38,868 nucleotides of DNA from Planctomycetota bacterium (GTDB taxonomy: Bacteria; Planctomycetota; Planctomycetia; Gemmatales; Gemmataceae). The notes under the pieces were generated by a model. That model was not told the origin of the DNA and made no database searches. It saw only the letters and a program-made list of their open reading frames with translations. The translations under genes were made by a program, and so were the position numbers. The stretch's first letter is position 1, and every line of letters begins with the position of its first letter. Positions 26,474 to 33,862 of the stretch are shown piece by piece. The DNA lies in contig JACPPF010000139.1 of assembly GCA_016191165.1 (NCBI GenBank), positions 1 to 38,868 of the forward strand, in the 5' to 3' direction.

Positions 26474-27178
26474 TCATTTCTTCAGTTTCCCCCAGGTAAT
26501 CGCCAGATCCACCGTCTTGTTCCCTATCACATTCACCATGATCGTTTCGCGGTAATTCGTATCCGGATGAAGCAACCAAAGCGTATGTTTCCCGGCGGGC
26601 ACGTTGGCGATGCGGAACGTCCCGTCGGCGTCCGTCACCGCGTGGTAGGGGTGGGGCCGCACGATCACGTAGGCCCGCATCCACGAATGTAGGACGCAGC
26701 CGATCGGGATCGGATTCGCCTGTGCCTTGAACGTATGCTCGAATCCCCGCCCTGGAGGCGTTGTCAGGTTGAAACTGTTTTCCCCCAGGATCGACTGAGC
26801 GCTGACGCCGTGGTTGAAGATATCGTTGTTCTCGAAACGCACCTTGCGGCCTTGCTGAATCGTGACGACGCGGGGCAAGAAAACCATGTCACGCTGATCG
26901 ATCAACACAGGTTTCAACTTGGGGTTCACCGGGACCTTCCCGGTCCAGTCGAGGAGGACAGCGGCATCGCGCAGCCCCTTCGACTTTTTGTGAACCACGA
27001 CGTCGTTGTGGATAAGGATTTGCCCATCCGTGAGCGTGATGCGCTGGCTTGGCGGGATGATGCCGGTGTAGCGGATGGTGCCGGTGATCGTGCCCGTGGG
27101 CGTCTGGGCCGAAACCAACGCCGGCGCAACGGTCAGGCAAACGGCGATAAACAGGAACTGTTTCATGGCAAGGCCCAT
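26474..27178 (-). CDS. Secreted cupredoxin-like protein
   Basis: A 234-residue exported protein. The signal peptide (KQFLFIAVCLTVAPALVSAQ) is followed by a plastocyanin-like beta domain with a plausible type 1 copper set: H123 in IFNHG, C161, H164 and M167 in GCVLHSWMRAY. A carboxypeptidase-regulatory-like beta-sandwich follows (AVTDADGTFRIANVPAGKHT). Similar two-part proteins are common in planctomycetes as periplasmic electron carriers, but redox function is inferred. The ATG at 27178 overlaps the stop of the upstream DUF1559 gene as TGATG, indicating coupled translation. An internal ATG at 27166 would also leave an intact signal peptide. Confidence 0.83.
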   Translation of the reverse strand: MGLAMKQFLFIAVCLTVAPALVSAQTPTGTITGTIRYTGIIPPSQRITLTDGQILIHNDVVVHKKSKGLRDAAVLLDWTGKVPVNPKLKPVLIDQRDMVFLPRVVTIQQGRKVRFENNDIFNHGVSAQSILGENSFNLTTPPGRGFEHTFKAQANPIPIGCVLHSWMRAYVIVRPHPYHAVTDADGTFRIANVPAGKHTLWLLHPDTNYRETIMVNVIGNKTVDLAITWGKLKK

Positions 27179-28233
27179 CAGTCCATCCAGCGCATATCCA
27201 ACGTATTGCCATCGTCCGGCACGATGAGATTGTGCAGCGTCTTGGGGTCGATGTCGCGGCGAATCCACTTGACGGACCCGTCTGCAAAGCCTGCATGGAA
27301 GCGGTTGTCGCCGCGGTGATTGCTGATCGAGTCAACCGAGACGCCAGCCCCTTTCGTGAACGGAATATCTTCGGGCTTCATCCAGTTCACCGCCCTGGCA
27401 GCCTCGACGACGAACAGCGTATTGGATGTCCCGTCCGTGATGTGGGTCATCTTGAAACGGAGGCTGGGCATGCAAAACACGTTGGGTCCAATGGGTAGCG
27501 GCTGGTCCTGCTGATTTGGGTTCGAAAACAGCCCGCCGTCGCCGAAAAAGACTTGGTAATGGGTGGACTCACTGCTTGGCTTTTCGGGCAACTGATAGAC
27601 CTTTGGCATTTGCGTCCAGAACTGGCGGTTGTGGGCGCTGTCCCACGATTCGTCAAGGCGAATGCGCAGATAAAGGTTTTGCTGTTCGAGGTAGGGCAGC
27701 AGCAGCACGCGCCAGCTCAGTTGCATTTGTTTGGTCTGAGGATGCACGGTCGCATAGGGGGGGAACCGCCGGTTCGCGTCATGGTAACCATGGACTGCGA
27801 TCATGATCTGCTTCAGATTATTCTGACTGGTGATCCGTTGCTTGGCTGCCTCCATCTTGGTGTAGCCCCAGTAACCCCCGCCGCCGACGCACAGGCAGCC
27901 AAAAAGCGAGAGCACACCGCAGCCGCCCAGGATGATCCAGAGCAGGGAGCCTTTTTTCTTTTCGGGTTCGGGCCGCGATGGCGATTTACGCCGCCGGGGG
28001 GGTTCATCGTCGTCGTCCTCGGCAGGCGTGGGCCTGGTGCGTGCTTCCGTTTGCACGGCCGTGTCCGAGACCGCCGGCGGCTTGCTTGGCGGTTCGGCCT
28101 GAACCGCGGTTTCTTCAGGTGGCGGTTCCGCGGTGAGCACGGCCCCGCAGCCGGGGCATTTCACTTTCTTGCCGCGGTTTTCATCGCCGACCTGGAGTTT
28201 TTTGCCACAGGTGCATTTGAGAAGGATTGGCAT
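27178..28233 (-). CDS. DUF1559 protein with N-terminal zinc ribbon
   Basis: A 351-residue protein. The N-terminus is a rubredoxin-like zinc ribbon (C7, C9, C26, C29: KCTCGKK and CPGCG). A Pro/Glu-rich linker and a single membrane helix near 100-122 (LLWIILGGCGVLSLFGCLC) follow. The rest is the DUF1559 type-II-pseudopilin-like domain, with NNLKQIMIAVHGYHD after the helix, ITDGTSNTLFVVEAA and the near-C-terminal FHAGFADGSVKWI, all family hallmarks. GGAG lies 9 bases before ATG 28233. Most DUF1559 proteins start with a prepilin-type leader; this one has a cytosolic metal-binding head instead. It heads a two-gene operon with the cupredoxin-like gene. Confidence 0.92.
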   Translation of the reverse strand: MPILLKCTCGKKLQVGDENRGKKVKCPGCGAVLTAEPPPEETAVQAEPPSKPPAVSDTAVQTEARTRPTPAEDDDDEPPRRRKSPSRPEPEKKKGSLLWIILGGCGVLSLFGCLCVGGGGYWGYTKMEAAKQRITSQNNLKQIMIAVHGYHDANRRFPPYATVHPQTKQMQLSWRVLLLPYLEQQNLYLRIRLDESWDSAHNRQFWTQMPKVYQLPEKPSSESTHYQVFFGDGGLFSNPNQQDQPLPIGPNVFCMPSLRFKMTHITDGTSNTLFVVEAARAVNWMKPEDIPFTKGAGVSVDSISNHRGDNRFHAGFADGSVKWIRRDIDPKTLHNLIVPDDGNTLDMRWMD

Positions 28234-28263
28234 TCCAAATGTCTCCGCTTGAGGGAATGAGAA

Positions 28264-28325
28264 CCGGCCCGGAGCGCGAGCGACGGTATCGGCGCCCGGC
28301 CCCCGTCGCTTGCGCTCCGGGCTGG
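28264..28325. repeat. Inverted repeat, AGCCCGGAGCGCAAGCGACGG type
   Basis: Arms 28264-28286 and 28303-28325 pair at 21 of 23 positions. The arm sequence belongs to the same family as the inner arms at 3759-3824 and 26378-26429. It lies between the 3' end of the SIS-domain gene and the 5' end of the DUF1559 gene, both transcribed leftward. Confidence 0.85.
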
Positions 28326-28341
28326 TTGGAATGGGTAGGTT

Positions 28342-28941
28342 TTACGCGCCTTGCAACCCGATTCGTTTGTGCAGATTATCGACGATCCAGTGAAAGGCCG
28401 TCAAGTGAATGGACTCGACGATGCCCATGTCGTCAAGGGCGACGTGCAGGCAGTGGTTGGCCATGCCCTTGAGTTTGCCGCCGGAGAAGCCGGTGCAGCC
28501 GAACGTGGTGACGTGGTTGCGGTTGGCCCATTCGACGGCGCGGAGGATGTTCGGACTGTTGCCGGAACCACTGATCGCGATCAGAAGGTCGCCGGGGTTG
28601 GCGAGGTTTTTGAGTTGCTCGGAAAAAACGCGGTCGAAGCCCTCGTCATTGGCCCAGGCCAGAATGTAGGGCGTGTTATCGGTCAGGCTGAGAATACGCA
28701 GGCGTTTTTTCTGATCGTTGTCGAAGTCGGCACGGGTGAGAGTGCATTTGCCAAGGTCCTCGCAGAGATGCGAGGCATTGGACCCGCTGCCTCCGTTGCC
28801 GATGACGAAGACGGTGTTTCGGCTCTCGTAGCAGGCGTAAATGGCGTCGGCCAGCGTTTGTATCTGGGCGGTATCGAGCTTGCGCAGTTCCATGCCGACG
28901 CGGTCGAGGAATTCGGTGGGATTGAGTTTGATACCAAGCAT
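28342..28941 (-). CDS. SIS-domain phosphosugar isomerase (GmhA-like)
   Basis: A 199-residue single-SIS-domain protein resembling sedoheptulose-7-phosphate isomerase (GmhA), which makes the heptose precursor of lipopolysaccharide. The phosphate-binding loop [11 protein letters not shown] (48-58) is followed by EDLGK, and the second SIS motif [10 protein letters not shown] by LRAVEWA. ATG 28941 has AGGA about 8 bases upstream; a start at 29001 would add residues with no family counterpart. GmhA normally relies on a His and Glu for isomerisation; candidates are present (H58, E61), but exact equivalence is uncertain. No other heptose genes are nearby, so another sugar phosphate is possible. Confidence 0.83.
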   Translation of the reverse strand: MLGIKLNPTEFLDRVGMELRKLDTAQIQTLADAIYACYESRNTVFVIGNGGSGSNASHLCEDLGKCTLTRADFDNDQKKRLRILSLTDNTPYILAWANDEGFDRVFSEQLKNLANPGDLLIAISGSGNSPNILRAVEWANRNHVTTFGCTGFSGGKLKGMANHCLHVALDDMGIVESIHLTAFHWIVDNLHKRIGLQGA

Positions 28942-29189
28942 TTCGGTTATCCTTAACGTTGAAGTCGATCGCGGGTGGATTGGAGCCAGGCGGCTTCCCA
29001 CATCGCGTTATTCTGTTGGGGTTATTCTACACGAATGCCCCGGAGAAAACCCAGGCGAGATTTGCTTGCCACTTTCGGTGCGTCGCGAAATAATACATCA
29101 CAGGCCGGGCCAGGTTTGGAATGTCCGGCGCACCAACCCGTAGTGGCGTGCGAGGTCAATCGTAACGTCACGTTGAAGAGGAGAAGAAT

Positions 29190-29777
29190 ATGCAACGCAA
29201 CTGGAACCGTGCGGCACGCGGGGCGATCGCCCTGATGGTGCTCGCCGGCATGGCCTGGGTCGCGACACCGATCTGGGCGGGAGGAGCGAAATTGAAGGAA
29301 GGCGATACCGCGCCGGACATCGAGCTGCCGGCCACCAACATCGGTTCGATCTTCAAGGACAAACCGAATGCCAAGACGCTCAAATTGAGCGATCTGAAAG
29401 GTAAAAAGAACATCGTCCTGTGGTTCTATCCCAAAGCGCTGACCGGCGGCTGAACGGCCGAGGCTTGCGGTTTCCGTGACCGCCAAGAGCAGTTTGCTCT
29501 ACTTGACACGGTGATTATCGGCATCAGCGTCGATACGCTTGGGTTGCAACAGAAATTCAACAAGAAGGAAAAACTCAACTTCCCGTTGCTCGCCGATGCC
29601 GAAAAGAAATTTGCCAAGGCCTACGGCGTTCTCAACCCGAAGAATAAGCTCGCGGGCCGGGTGACGTTTGTCATTGACAAGGAGGGCAACCTCGCAAAGA
29701 TCTACACCAAGGTGGCGCCTGTGGGGCATCCCGAAGAAGTATTGGAGTTTGCCAAGTCCAGGTTCGGCAAGAAATAG
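29190..29777 (+). CDS. Secreted selenocysteine peroxiredoxin (PrxQ/Bcp type), TGA = Sec88
   Basis: A 195-residue selenoprotein read through an in-frame TGA at 29451-29453. A signal peptide (about 1-30, IALMVLAGMAWVATPIWAGG) indicates export. The thioredoxin fold starts at KEGDTAPDIELPATN and reaches NIVLWFYPKALTGG, then the TGA, then TAEACGFRDRQEQFA. PrxQ/Bcp proteins have TPGCTxEACGFRD here, so the TGA replaces exactly the peroxidatic Cys, while the resolving Cys (C93) is present five residues later. The frame continues without a break through VIIGISVDTLGLQQKFNKKE and FPLLADAEKKFAKAYGV to a TAA stop. GAGGAG precedes the ATG. A SECIS-like hairpin follows the TGA and selB is the next gene. Role: reduction of peroxides outside the cytoplasm. 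Standard annotation would split it into two ORFs. Confidence 0.9.
29454..29490 (+). promoter_or_regulatory. Candidate bacterial SECIS element
   Basis: Directly after the TGA, bases 29464-29471 (CTTGCGGT) pair with 29479-29487, giving eight base pairs with one bulged C (29483) and a seven-base apical loop TTCCGTG at 29472-29478. The loop begins 18 bases after the TGA, within the range known for bacterial SECIS elements, which lie inside the coding sequence and bind SelB's C-terminal domain. The hairpin was folded by eye; loop identity is not the E. coli sequence. Confidence 0.62.
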
Positions 29778-29851
29778 AAGACTTGGCTTGTACCCTGCCG
29801 CTTGCTGCGTGGCCTTGTCACTGTTGCGCCGCAGGCGGTTTTGTTTTTGGC

Positions 29852-29857
29852 TATAAT
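29852..29857 (+). promoter_or_regulatory. Possible -10 box of selB
   Basis: A consensus TATAAT lies 60 bases before the selB start codon in the 139-base gap after the peroxiredoxin gene. No good -35 hexamer is seen at 16-18 bases upstream. If real, selB could be transcribed independently of the peroxiredoxin gene. Confidence 0.35.
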
Positions 29858-29916
29858 CTACGAGACATTACCCTCCCCCCGCGGCCTGCCTTCCCAAAGG
29901 GCGAGGTGAGAAGAAA

Positions 29917-31920
29917 ATGCCCCGCGATCTCATCCTCGGCACCGCTGGCCATATCGATCATGGCAAGACCTCGCTCGTCAAGGCTCTCACCGGCATTGAT
30001 TGCGATCGCTTGCCCGAGGAAAAAGCGCGCGGCATCACCATCGACATCGGCTTTGCCACTTTAGACCTCCCCTCTCCCGGAGGGAGAGAGGAACCAGGCT
30101 ATCGCCTCGGCATCGTCGATGTGCCCGGACATGAACGCTTCATCAAGAACATGCTCGCCGGCGCCACCGGCATCGACCTCGTCGTGCTCATCGTCGCGGC
30201 CGACGATTCCATCATGCCGCAAACCCGCGAGCATCTTGAAATCCTCAAGCTACTCGGCCTAAGGCACGGCGTCATCGCGCTGACCAAATGCGACCTGGTT
30301 GACGAAACCACGCGCGAGGTCGTCGAACTCGAGATTCGCGATCTGGTGCAGGGTAGCTTTCTCGAAAACGCCCCGATCATTCGCACTTCCGCCCACACGG
30401 GGTTGGGGATCGACGAATTGAAATCGGCCATCGCGGCGATATGCGATACGTTTAGCCGCTCGCCTTCGGCGGGCGCGCGGGCCCCAGCCGCGCTCGCCGA
30501 AGGCGACCGGCTAAACGCTAACTGGTTTCGCCTCCCCATCGACCGCAGTTTCACAGTCCCAGGCCACGGGACGATTGTGACTGGCTCGGTCCTGGCGGGG
30601 AGCGTGCGCGTCGGCGATGAAGTCGAATGGCTGCCCAAGGGCCGAATCGTGCGCGTACGCTCGATGCAAAACCACGATCAGCCGGTCGAGGAAGTCCATC
30701 GCGGCATGCGCGCGGCAATCAACCTGGCCGGCGTCGATCATCACGACGTGATACGCGGGCAGGAGATCGCTACCCCGGGGTATCTGAAACCTTCGCGCGT
30801 CGTGACCGTGCGCTTGCACTGTTTGCGAGAGATGAAGCGGCCGATCAAGCACCGCCTGCCTGTGCGTTTTCACGTCGGCACGTCCGAGATCATGGGAGCG
30901 GTATCGCTGCTTGATTGCGACACCATCGAACCGGGCGGCTGGGGGCTGGCGCAGATTTTTTTCGAGGAGCCCGCCACCACGACCTGGGGCCAGCCATTTG
31001 TCATTCGCGGCTCCTCCGCCACGCTGACGATCGGCGGGGGACAGGTGTTGCAACCGGTGGCGAAGAAGATTCGCCGGCGCCATCTGGAAAGCCTCCAGCG
31101 CATCGAGCAACTATGGACCGGCGATCCCAAGCAGCGGGCCTTGCTTGTCGCCTGGTTCGGCGGTTACACCGGTTTTACGCAGGCCGACCTCGTGCGCGAC
31201 GCCAACCTCGCCCCGGCGCAGGCCCTGGAAATCATTCAAACGCTGCGCGATGAAAAACGGCTCGTCACCGTCATGCTTCAGGCCGGGCGGCAGGTCACCC
31301 TTCATGCCGACGTGGTCAGCGAACTCGACGAACGCATCCTCTCGGCTCTCGGCAGGTTGCATGAGGAATTTCCGCTGATGACCTCGCACGATCGCCAAAA
31401 GGTTCAAGCGCAGCTCGATTACATCGGCGATGACGCGCTGATCCATGCCGAAGTGGAAAGGCTGCTCAAGACGAAAAGGCTGACGGGAGACCTGCGCCGC
31501 ATTGCTCGCGCCGACTTCAAGCCGAAGCTGAGCGCCAACCTGCGCAAGCTCAAAGACAAGGTCGTGGAGGCATACCACGCCGCGGGGTTTCAGCCGCCCG
31601 AGCCCAGCAGCTTCGCGGCCCAGGCGGGAGGCAATGCCGCGAATCTGAAGGATCTCTTCGACGTTTGCGTGGCGGAGGGCTTCCTCGTTCACGTCACCGG
31701 CGAGACCTATTTGCATGGTGAGGTGGAGGCGGACATGCGCAAGCGCGTCAGCGACCGGCTTGCTACCGGGCCGGGTGCGACCGTCGCTGAAATTCGCGAT
31801 CTGCTCGGCACGACTCGAAAATTCGCCGTGCCGTTTTGCGAATATCTGGATCGCATCGGACTTACCAAACGGGAGGGAGATTTGCGCGTGAGCGGCACAC
31901 CCGGTGCGGTGGTGAATTGA
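29917..31920 (+). CDS. selB: Selenocysteine-specific translation elongation factor SelB
   Basis: A 667-residue translational GTPase that delivers Sec-tRNA to UGA codons marked by a SECIS hairpin. GTPase motifs: G1 GHIDHGKT (11-18), G2 [11 protein letters not shown]3 DVPGHERF (from 68), G4 TKCD (123-126). Domain 2 includes [17 protein letters not shown]. The C-terminal half from about 390 consists of winged-helix repeats ([20 protein letters not shown] and later units) that bind SECIS in known SelBs. Two stretches depart from the family: about 11 residues at 51-61 and about 23 at 178-200, both encoded by palindromic repeat DNA (see 30061-30096 and 30450-30516). Both fall in loops, between G2 and G3 and at the domain 1/2 junction. 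Its neighbour is the Sec-peroxiredoxin gene. Confidence 0.96.
   Translation: MPRDLILGTAGHIDHGKTSLVKALTGIDCDRLPEEKARGITIDIGFATLDLPSPGGREEPGYRLGIVDVPGHERFIKNMLAGATGIDLVVLIVAADDSIMPQTREHLEILKLLGLRHGVIALTKCDLVDETTREVVELEIRDLVQGSFLENAPIIRTSAHTGLGIDELKSAIAAICDTFSRSPSAGARAPAALAEGDRLNANWFRLPIDRSFTVPGHGTIVTGSVLAGSVRVGDEVEWLPKGRIVRVRSMQNHDQPVEEVHRGMRAAINLAGVDHHDVIRGQEIATPGYLKPSRVVTVRLHCLREMKRPIKHRLPVRFHVGTSEIMGAVSLLDCDTIEPGGWGLAQIFFEEPATTTWGQPFVIRGSSATLTIGGGQVLQPVAKKIRRRHLESLQRIEQLWTGDPKQRALLVAWFGGYTGFTQADLVRDANLAPAQALEIIQTLRDEKRLVTVMLQAGRQVTLHADVVSELDERILSALGRLHEEFPLMTSHDRQKVQAQLDYIGDDALIHAEVERLLKTKRLTGDLRRIARADFKPKLSANLRKLKDKVVEAYHAAGFQPPEPSSFAAQAGGNAANLKDLFDVCVAEGFLVHVTGETYLHGEVEADMRKRVSDRLATGPGATVAEIRDLLGTTRKFAVPFCEYLDRIGLTKREGDLRVSGTPGAVVN
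30061..30096 (+). repeat. Palindromic repeat fragment inside selB
   Basis: The segment CCCCTCTCCCGGAGGGAGAG is self-complementary (CTCTCCC/GGGAGAG) and resembles the CCCTCTCCCC repeat found twice in the DUF1549/DUF1553 gene at 2094-2190. It encodes about [11 protein letters not shown] (residues 51-61), where SelB proteins normally have a short loop between the switch I and switch II regions. Confidence 0.6.
30450..30516 (+). repeat. Inverted repeat with 22-bp arms inside selB
   Basis: Arms 30450-30471 (GTTTAGCCGCTCGCCTTCGG and on) and 30495-30516 pair at 21 of 22 positions around a 23-base GC-rich loop. The whole hairpin is translated as [20 protein letters not shown] and a few more residues, at the junction of the GTPase domain and domain 2. 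Frame is maintained on both sides. Confidence 0.88.
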
Positions 31921-31929
31921 CGCGCCTGG

Positions 31930-32259
31930 TCATTTCTTGGGTAACTTGCTGACGAACTTCCAGGCGCGCTGAATCCAATCTTTCAACGCGGCGTCATCGG
32001 CCAGGCCGGGCGCGTCAACCATCGCCCAGCCTTTCATCGGCTTGCCGGTGATGTCGAACACCCGGACGTGGGGCTCCAGCAGGGCGTCATCGGTCTGTTC
32101 CGGACCGAGCCGGACGATGAGCGAGGTCTTCCAAACGCCAACGAGCATGTTGCCGTGCAACAGGAAGCCGACACCGCCGAACATTTTTTTTTCAACGACG
32201 CCTTTCTTGCGGACGAGCGCGGCGCGGATGCGTTCGGCAAGATATTCATCGAAGGTCAT
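31930..32259 (-). CDS. TfoX N-terminal domain protein
   Basis: A 109-residue protein consisting only of a TfoX_N-type domain. The typical motif MFGGVGFLLHGNM is at about 26-38, followed by a beta strand with LIVRLGPEQ and a C-terminal amphipathic helix (ALKDWIQRAWKFVSKLPKK). Full TfoX/Sxy proteins regulate competence in gamma-proteobacteria, but stand-alone N-domains are widespread and of unknown function. It is convergent with selB, 9 bases away. Confidence 0.85.
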   Translation of the reverse strand: MTFDEYLAERIRAALVRKKGVVEKKMFGGVGFLLHGNMLVGVWKTSLIVRLGPEQTDDALLEPHVRVFDITGKPMKGWAMVDAPGLADDAALKDWIQRAWKFVSKLPKK

Positions 32260-32280
32260 GGGTTCTTCCTGATTGGACGC

Positions 32281-32556
32281 CTACCCGACGCGTTCCTCGG
32301 CGTTGGTCTCTTTCTTTGGTTTTCGACTCACCCCCGCGGCGAGGACTCGCTCGATTTCGTCGGCCGACATGCCGCGTTCGATCATTTGCTGCTTGAGGGC
32401 GGCGTCGGTTTCGGCTTGCTGTGCCAGGAACTCCGCCCGGCGGACGCGCACCCAGGCGCCCGAGAGCACCGAGACGACTGCGACCGTGATGCCGCCGGAG
32501 ATGGCGAGAATCGCGATCAACTGCCCCGCGTTTTGTTGCGACAGCCATTCCAACAT
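32281..32556 (-). CDS. Small single-pass membrane protein
   Basis: A 91-residue protein with one hydrophobic helix at about 12-34 (LIAILAISGGITVAVVSVLS), then a basic patch and an amphipathic region, AEFLAQQAETDAALKQQMIE, continuing as RGMSADEIERVLAAG, which resembles short oligomerisation segments of the SHOCT kind. AGGTGA precedes ATG 32556. It lies just upstream of the TfoX-like gene on the same strand and may be co-transcribed. Function unknown. Confidence 0.7.
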   Translation of the reverse strand: MLEWLSQQNAGQLIAILAISGGITVAVVSVLSGAWVRVRRAEFLAQQAETDAALKQQMIERGMSADEIERVLAAGVSRKPKKETNAEERVG

Positions 32557-32741
32557 GGTTCACCTTTTTCTTTGCGAGTTCGGTTATCGCCGGGAATGCA
32601 CAGGGGGTTATTCGTCGGCGCGGCCATTTTATTGGAAACAAATGGACTGAAGTTGATAATATCATGCGTATTCGTTCAGGCACAAATGAATTTCCGTTTG
32701 GGGCATGTGACCTGGATGGCCCGTTTCCGGGAGAACACATC

Positions 32742-33326
32742 ATGCGATTGTCGAAACCTGCCTACGTTCGGATCTGCTGTCTTGGGGCCGTGATTGTTGT
32801 CGTCGGGTCCGCCGCCCAGGCAACGCTTTCTTGGTCCGGCGCCGAAAAAAAAGTCACCCCGGTGGCCGCCGCGCAAGGAAAAACGATGTCGCCGACCGAG
32901 AAGGCCAAGGCGCTCGGCATCAAGTTTGAAAAGCTCAAGCCCGGCTACCTCAATCCCTGCGTCAAGTCCGGCAAGTTGCTTTTCACCTCGGGTCACACCA
33001 GCAAGATCAAGGGCCGGCTTGGCAAGGATCTCAAAGTCGAGGACGGCTACAGGGCGGCGCGCGAAGCCGCCATCGAGGTCCTTCGCGCCGCCTACGATCG
33101 GCACGGCACGCTCGACAATTTGCGCGTCGTGAAAGTGCTCGGCTGCGTCAATTCGTCGCCGGATTTCCACGATCAGCCCAAGGTCATCAACGGCTGTTCG
33201 GACCTGCTGCACGAAATCTTCGGCGCCAAGACCGACGGCTGGCACGCCCGCAGCGCCCTGGGATTCGCGGCCATTCCGGGCGGGAAGGCCGTGGAGATCG
33301 AGGCGATTTTTGAGATCAAGGATTGA
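32742..33326 (+). CDS. Exported RidA (YjgF/UK114) family protein
   Basis: A 194-residue protein. ATG 32742 follows GGGAG by 8 bases and yields a signal-like N-terminus (YVRICCLGAVIVVVGSAAQA). The remainder is a RidA-type domain: LYFTSGHTS-like LLFTSGHTSKIKGRLG near 86, then a long helix and ARSALGFAAIPGGKAVEIEA at the end, keeping the Arg (in ARSALG) that deaminating RidAs use. Cytosolic RidA hydrolyses reactive enamine/imine intermediates; secreted members are less understood. A start at 32664 would bury the hydrophobic segment inside the protein. Confidence 0.85.
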   Translation: MRLSKPAYVRICCLGAVIVVVGSAAQATLSWSGAEKKVTPVAAAQGKTMSPTEKAKALGIKFEKLKPGYLNPCVKSGKLLFTSGHTSKIKGRLGKDLKVEDGYRAAREAAIEVLRAAYDRHGTLDNLRVVKVLGCVNSSPDFHDQPKVINGCSDLLHEIFGAKTDGWHARSALGFAAIPGGKAVEIEAIFEIKD

Positions 33327-33331
33327 CCAGC

Positions 33332-33859
33332 TCAAAGAACGCGTGAGTCATACGCCCAGTGCAACACCGCCTGCCGCTGCCTTCGCCGGCAGCGCAGGTC
33401 GCCAGCGCAACAATGCTTCTGTAGCTGCGCGACGTGACGTTTCACGGCTCGCCAGCGCTTGATCTGCCGTTCATCGTCCGGATGGCGGCGGCCCATGAAA
33501 TATCTGCAATACCATTGGAACCAGCCGCGCGGGTCGTCCTGGTGAATCCAGCCGTTCGCGCGCCACGCCGCCAGCGGCTGTGACGCGTTGACCTCGAAGT
33601 AATTGAGCGCCGGATCATGCCGCTCCGGGCAAAGCTTCGCATGCACGAACCATGCGTGCGGGAATTCTTCCGTGCAGTCGGTCATGTATTTGCCCCCAAA
33701 TACGCCCAACTCCAGCATCTCCTTCGGCGTCAACTGCGGCTTGAATTCGGAATGGAAATGGCCTCCCACCGGCTGGGTGAGGTAATAGACGTAGCCGCGC
33801 TGCATGAGGTCGTTGACGACGACGCGTTTCGGTTTTTTTCGGTTACGAATAGAACTCAC
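33332..33859 (-). CDS. Conserved hypothetical protein, Trp- and Cys-rich
   Basis: A 175-residue cytosolic protein without a named family that I recognise. It is dense in aromatic residues (EEFPHAWFVHAKLCPERHDP, then WIHQDDPRGWFQWYCRYFMG), followed by a basic segment (GRRHPDDERQIKRW) and a C-terminal RRRQRQAVLHWAYDSRVL. The strongly patterned aromatic core argues that it is a real, constrained protein. The start is a GTG at 33859. It follows the nucleotidyltransferase-like gene closely and would overlap that gene's frame-restored 3' end by 17 bases. Confidence 0.75.
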   Translation of the reverse strand: MSSIRNRKKPKRVVVNDLMQRGYVYYLTQPVGGHFHSEFKPQLTPKEMLELGVFGGKYMTDCTEEFPHAWFVHAKLCPERHDPALNYFEVNASQPLAAWRANGWIHQDDPRGWFQWYCRYFMGRRHPDDERQIKRWRAVKRHVAQLQKHCCAGDLRCRRRQRQAVLHWAYDSRVL

Positions 33860-33862
33860 GAA

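Noticed and set aside
29451-29453. In-frame TGA read as an ordinary nonsense mutation splitting the peroxiredoxin into two pseudogene halves
   Set aside because: The TGA falls exactly at the peroxidatic Cys codon, the downstream half is fully conserved in the same frame, and selB is adjacent.
29778-29916. Possible tRNA-Sec (selC) gene between the peroxiredoxin and selB
   Set aside because: No long acceptor stem, extended variable arm or TCA anticodon loop could be found in the 139 bases; nor did I see one elsewhere in the window.
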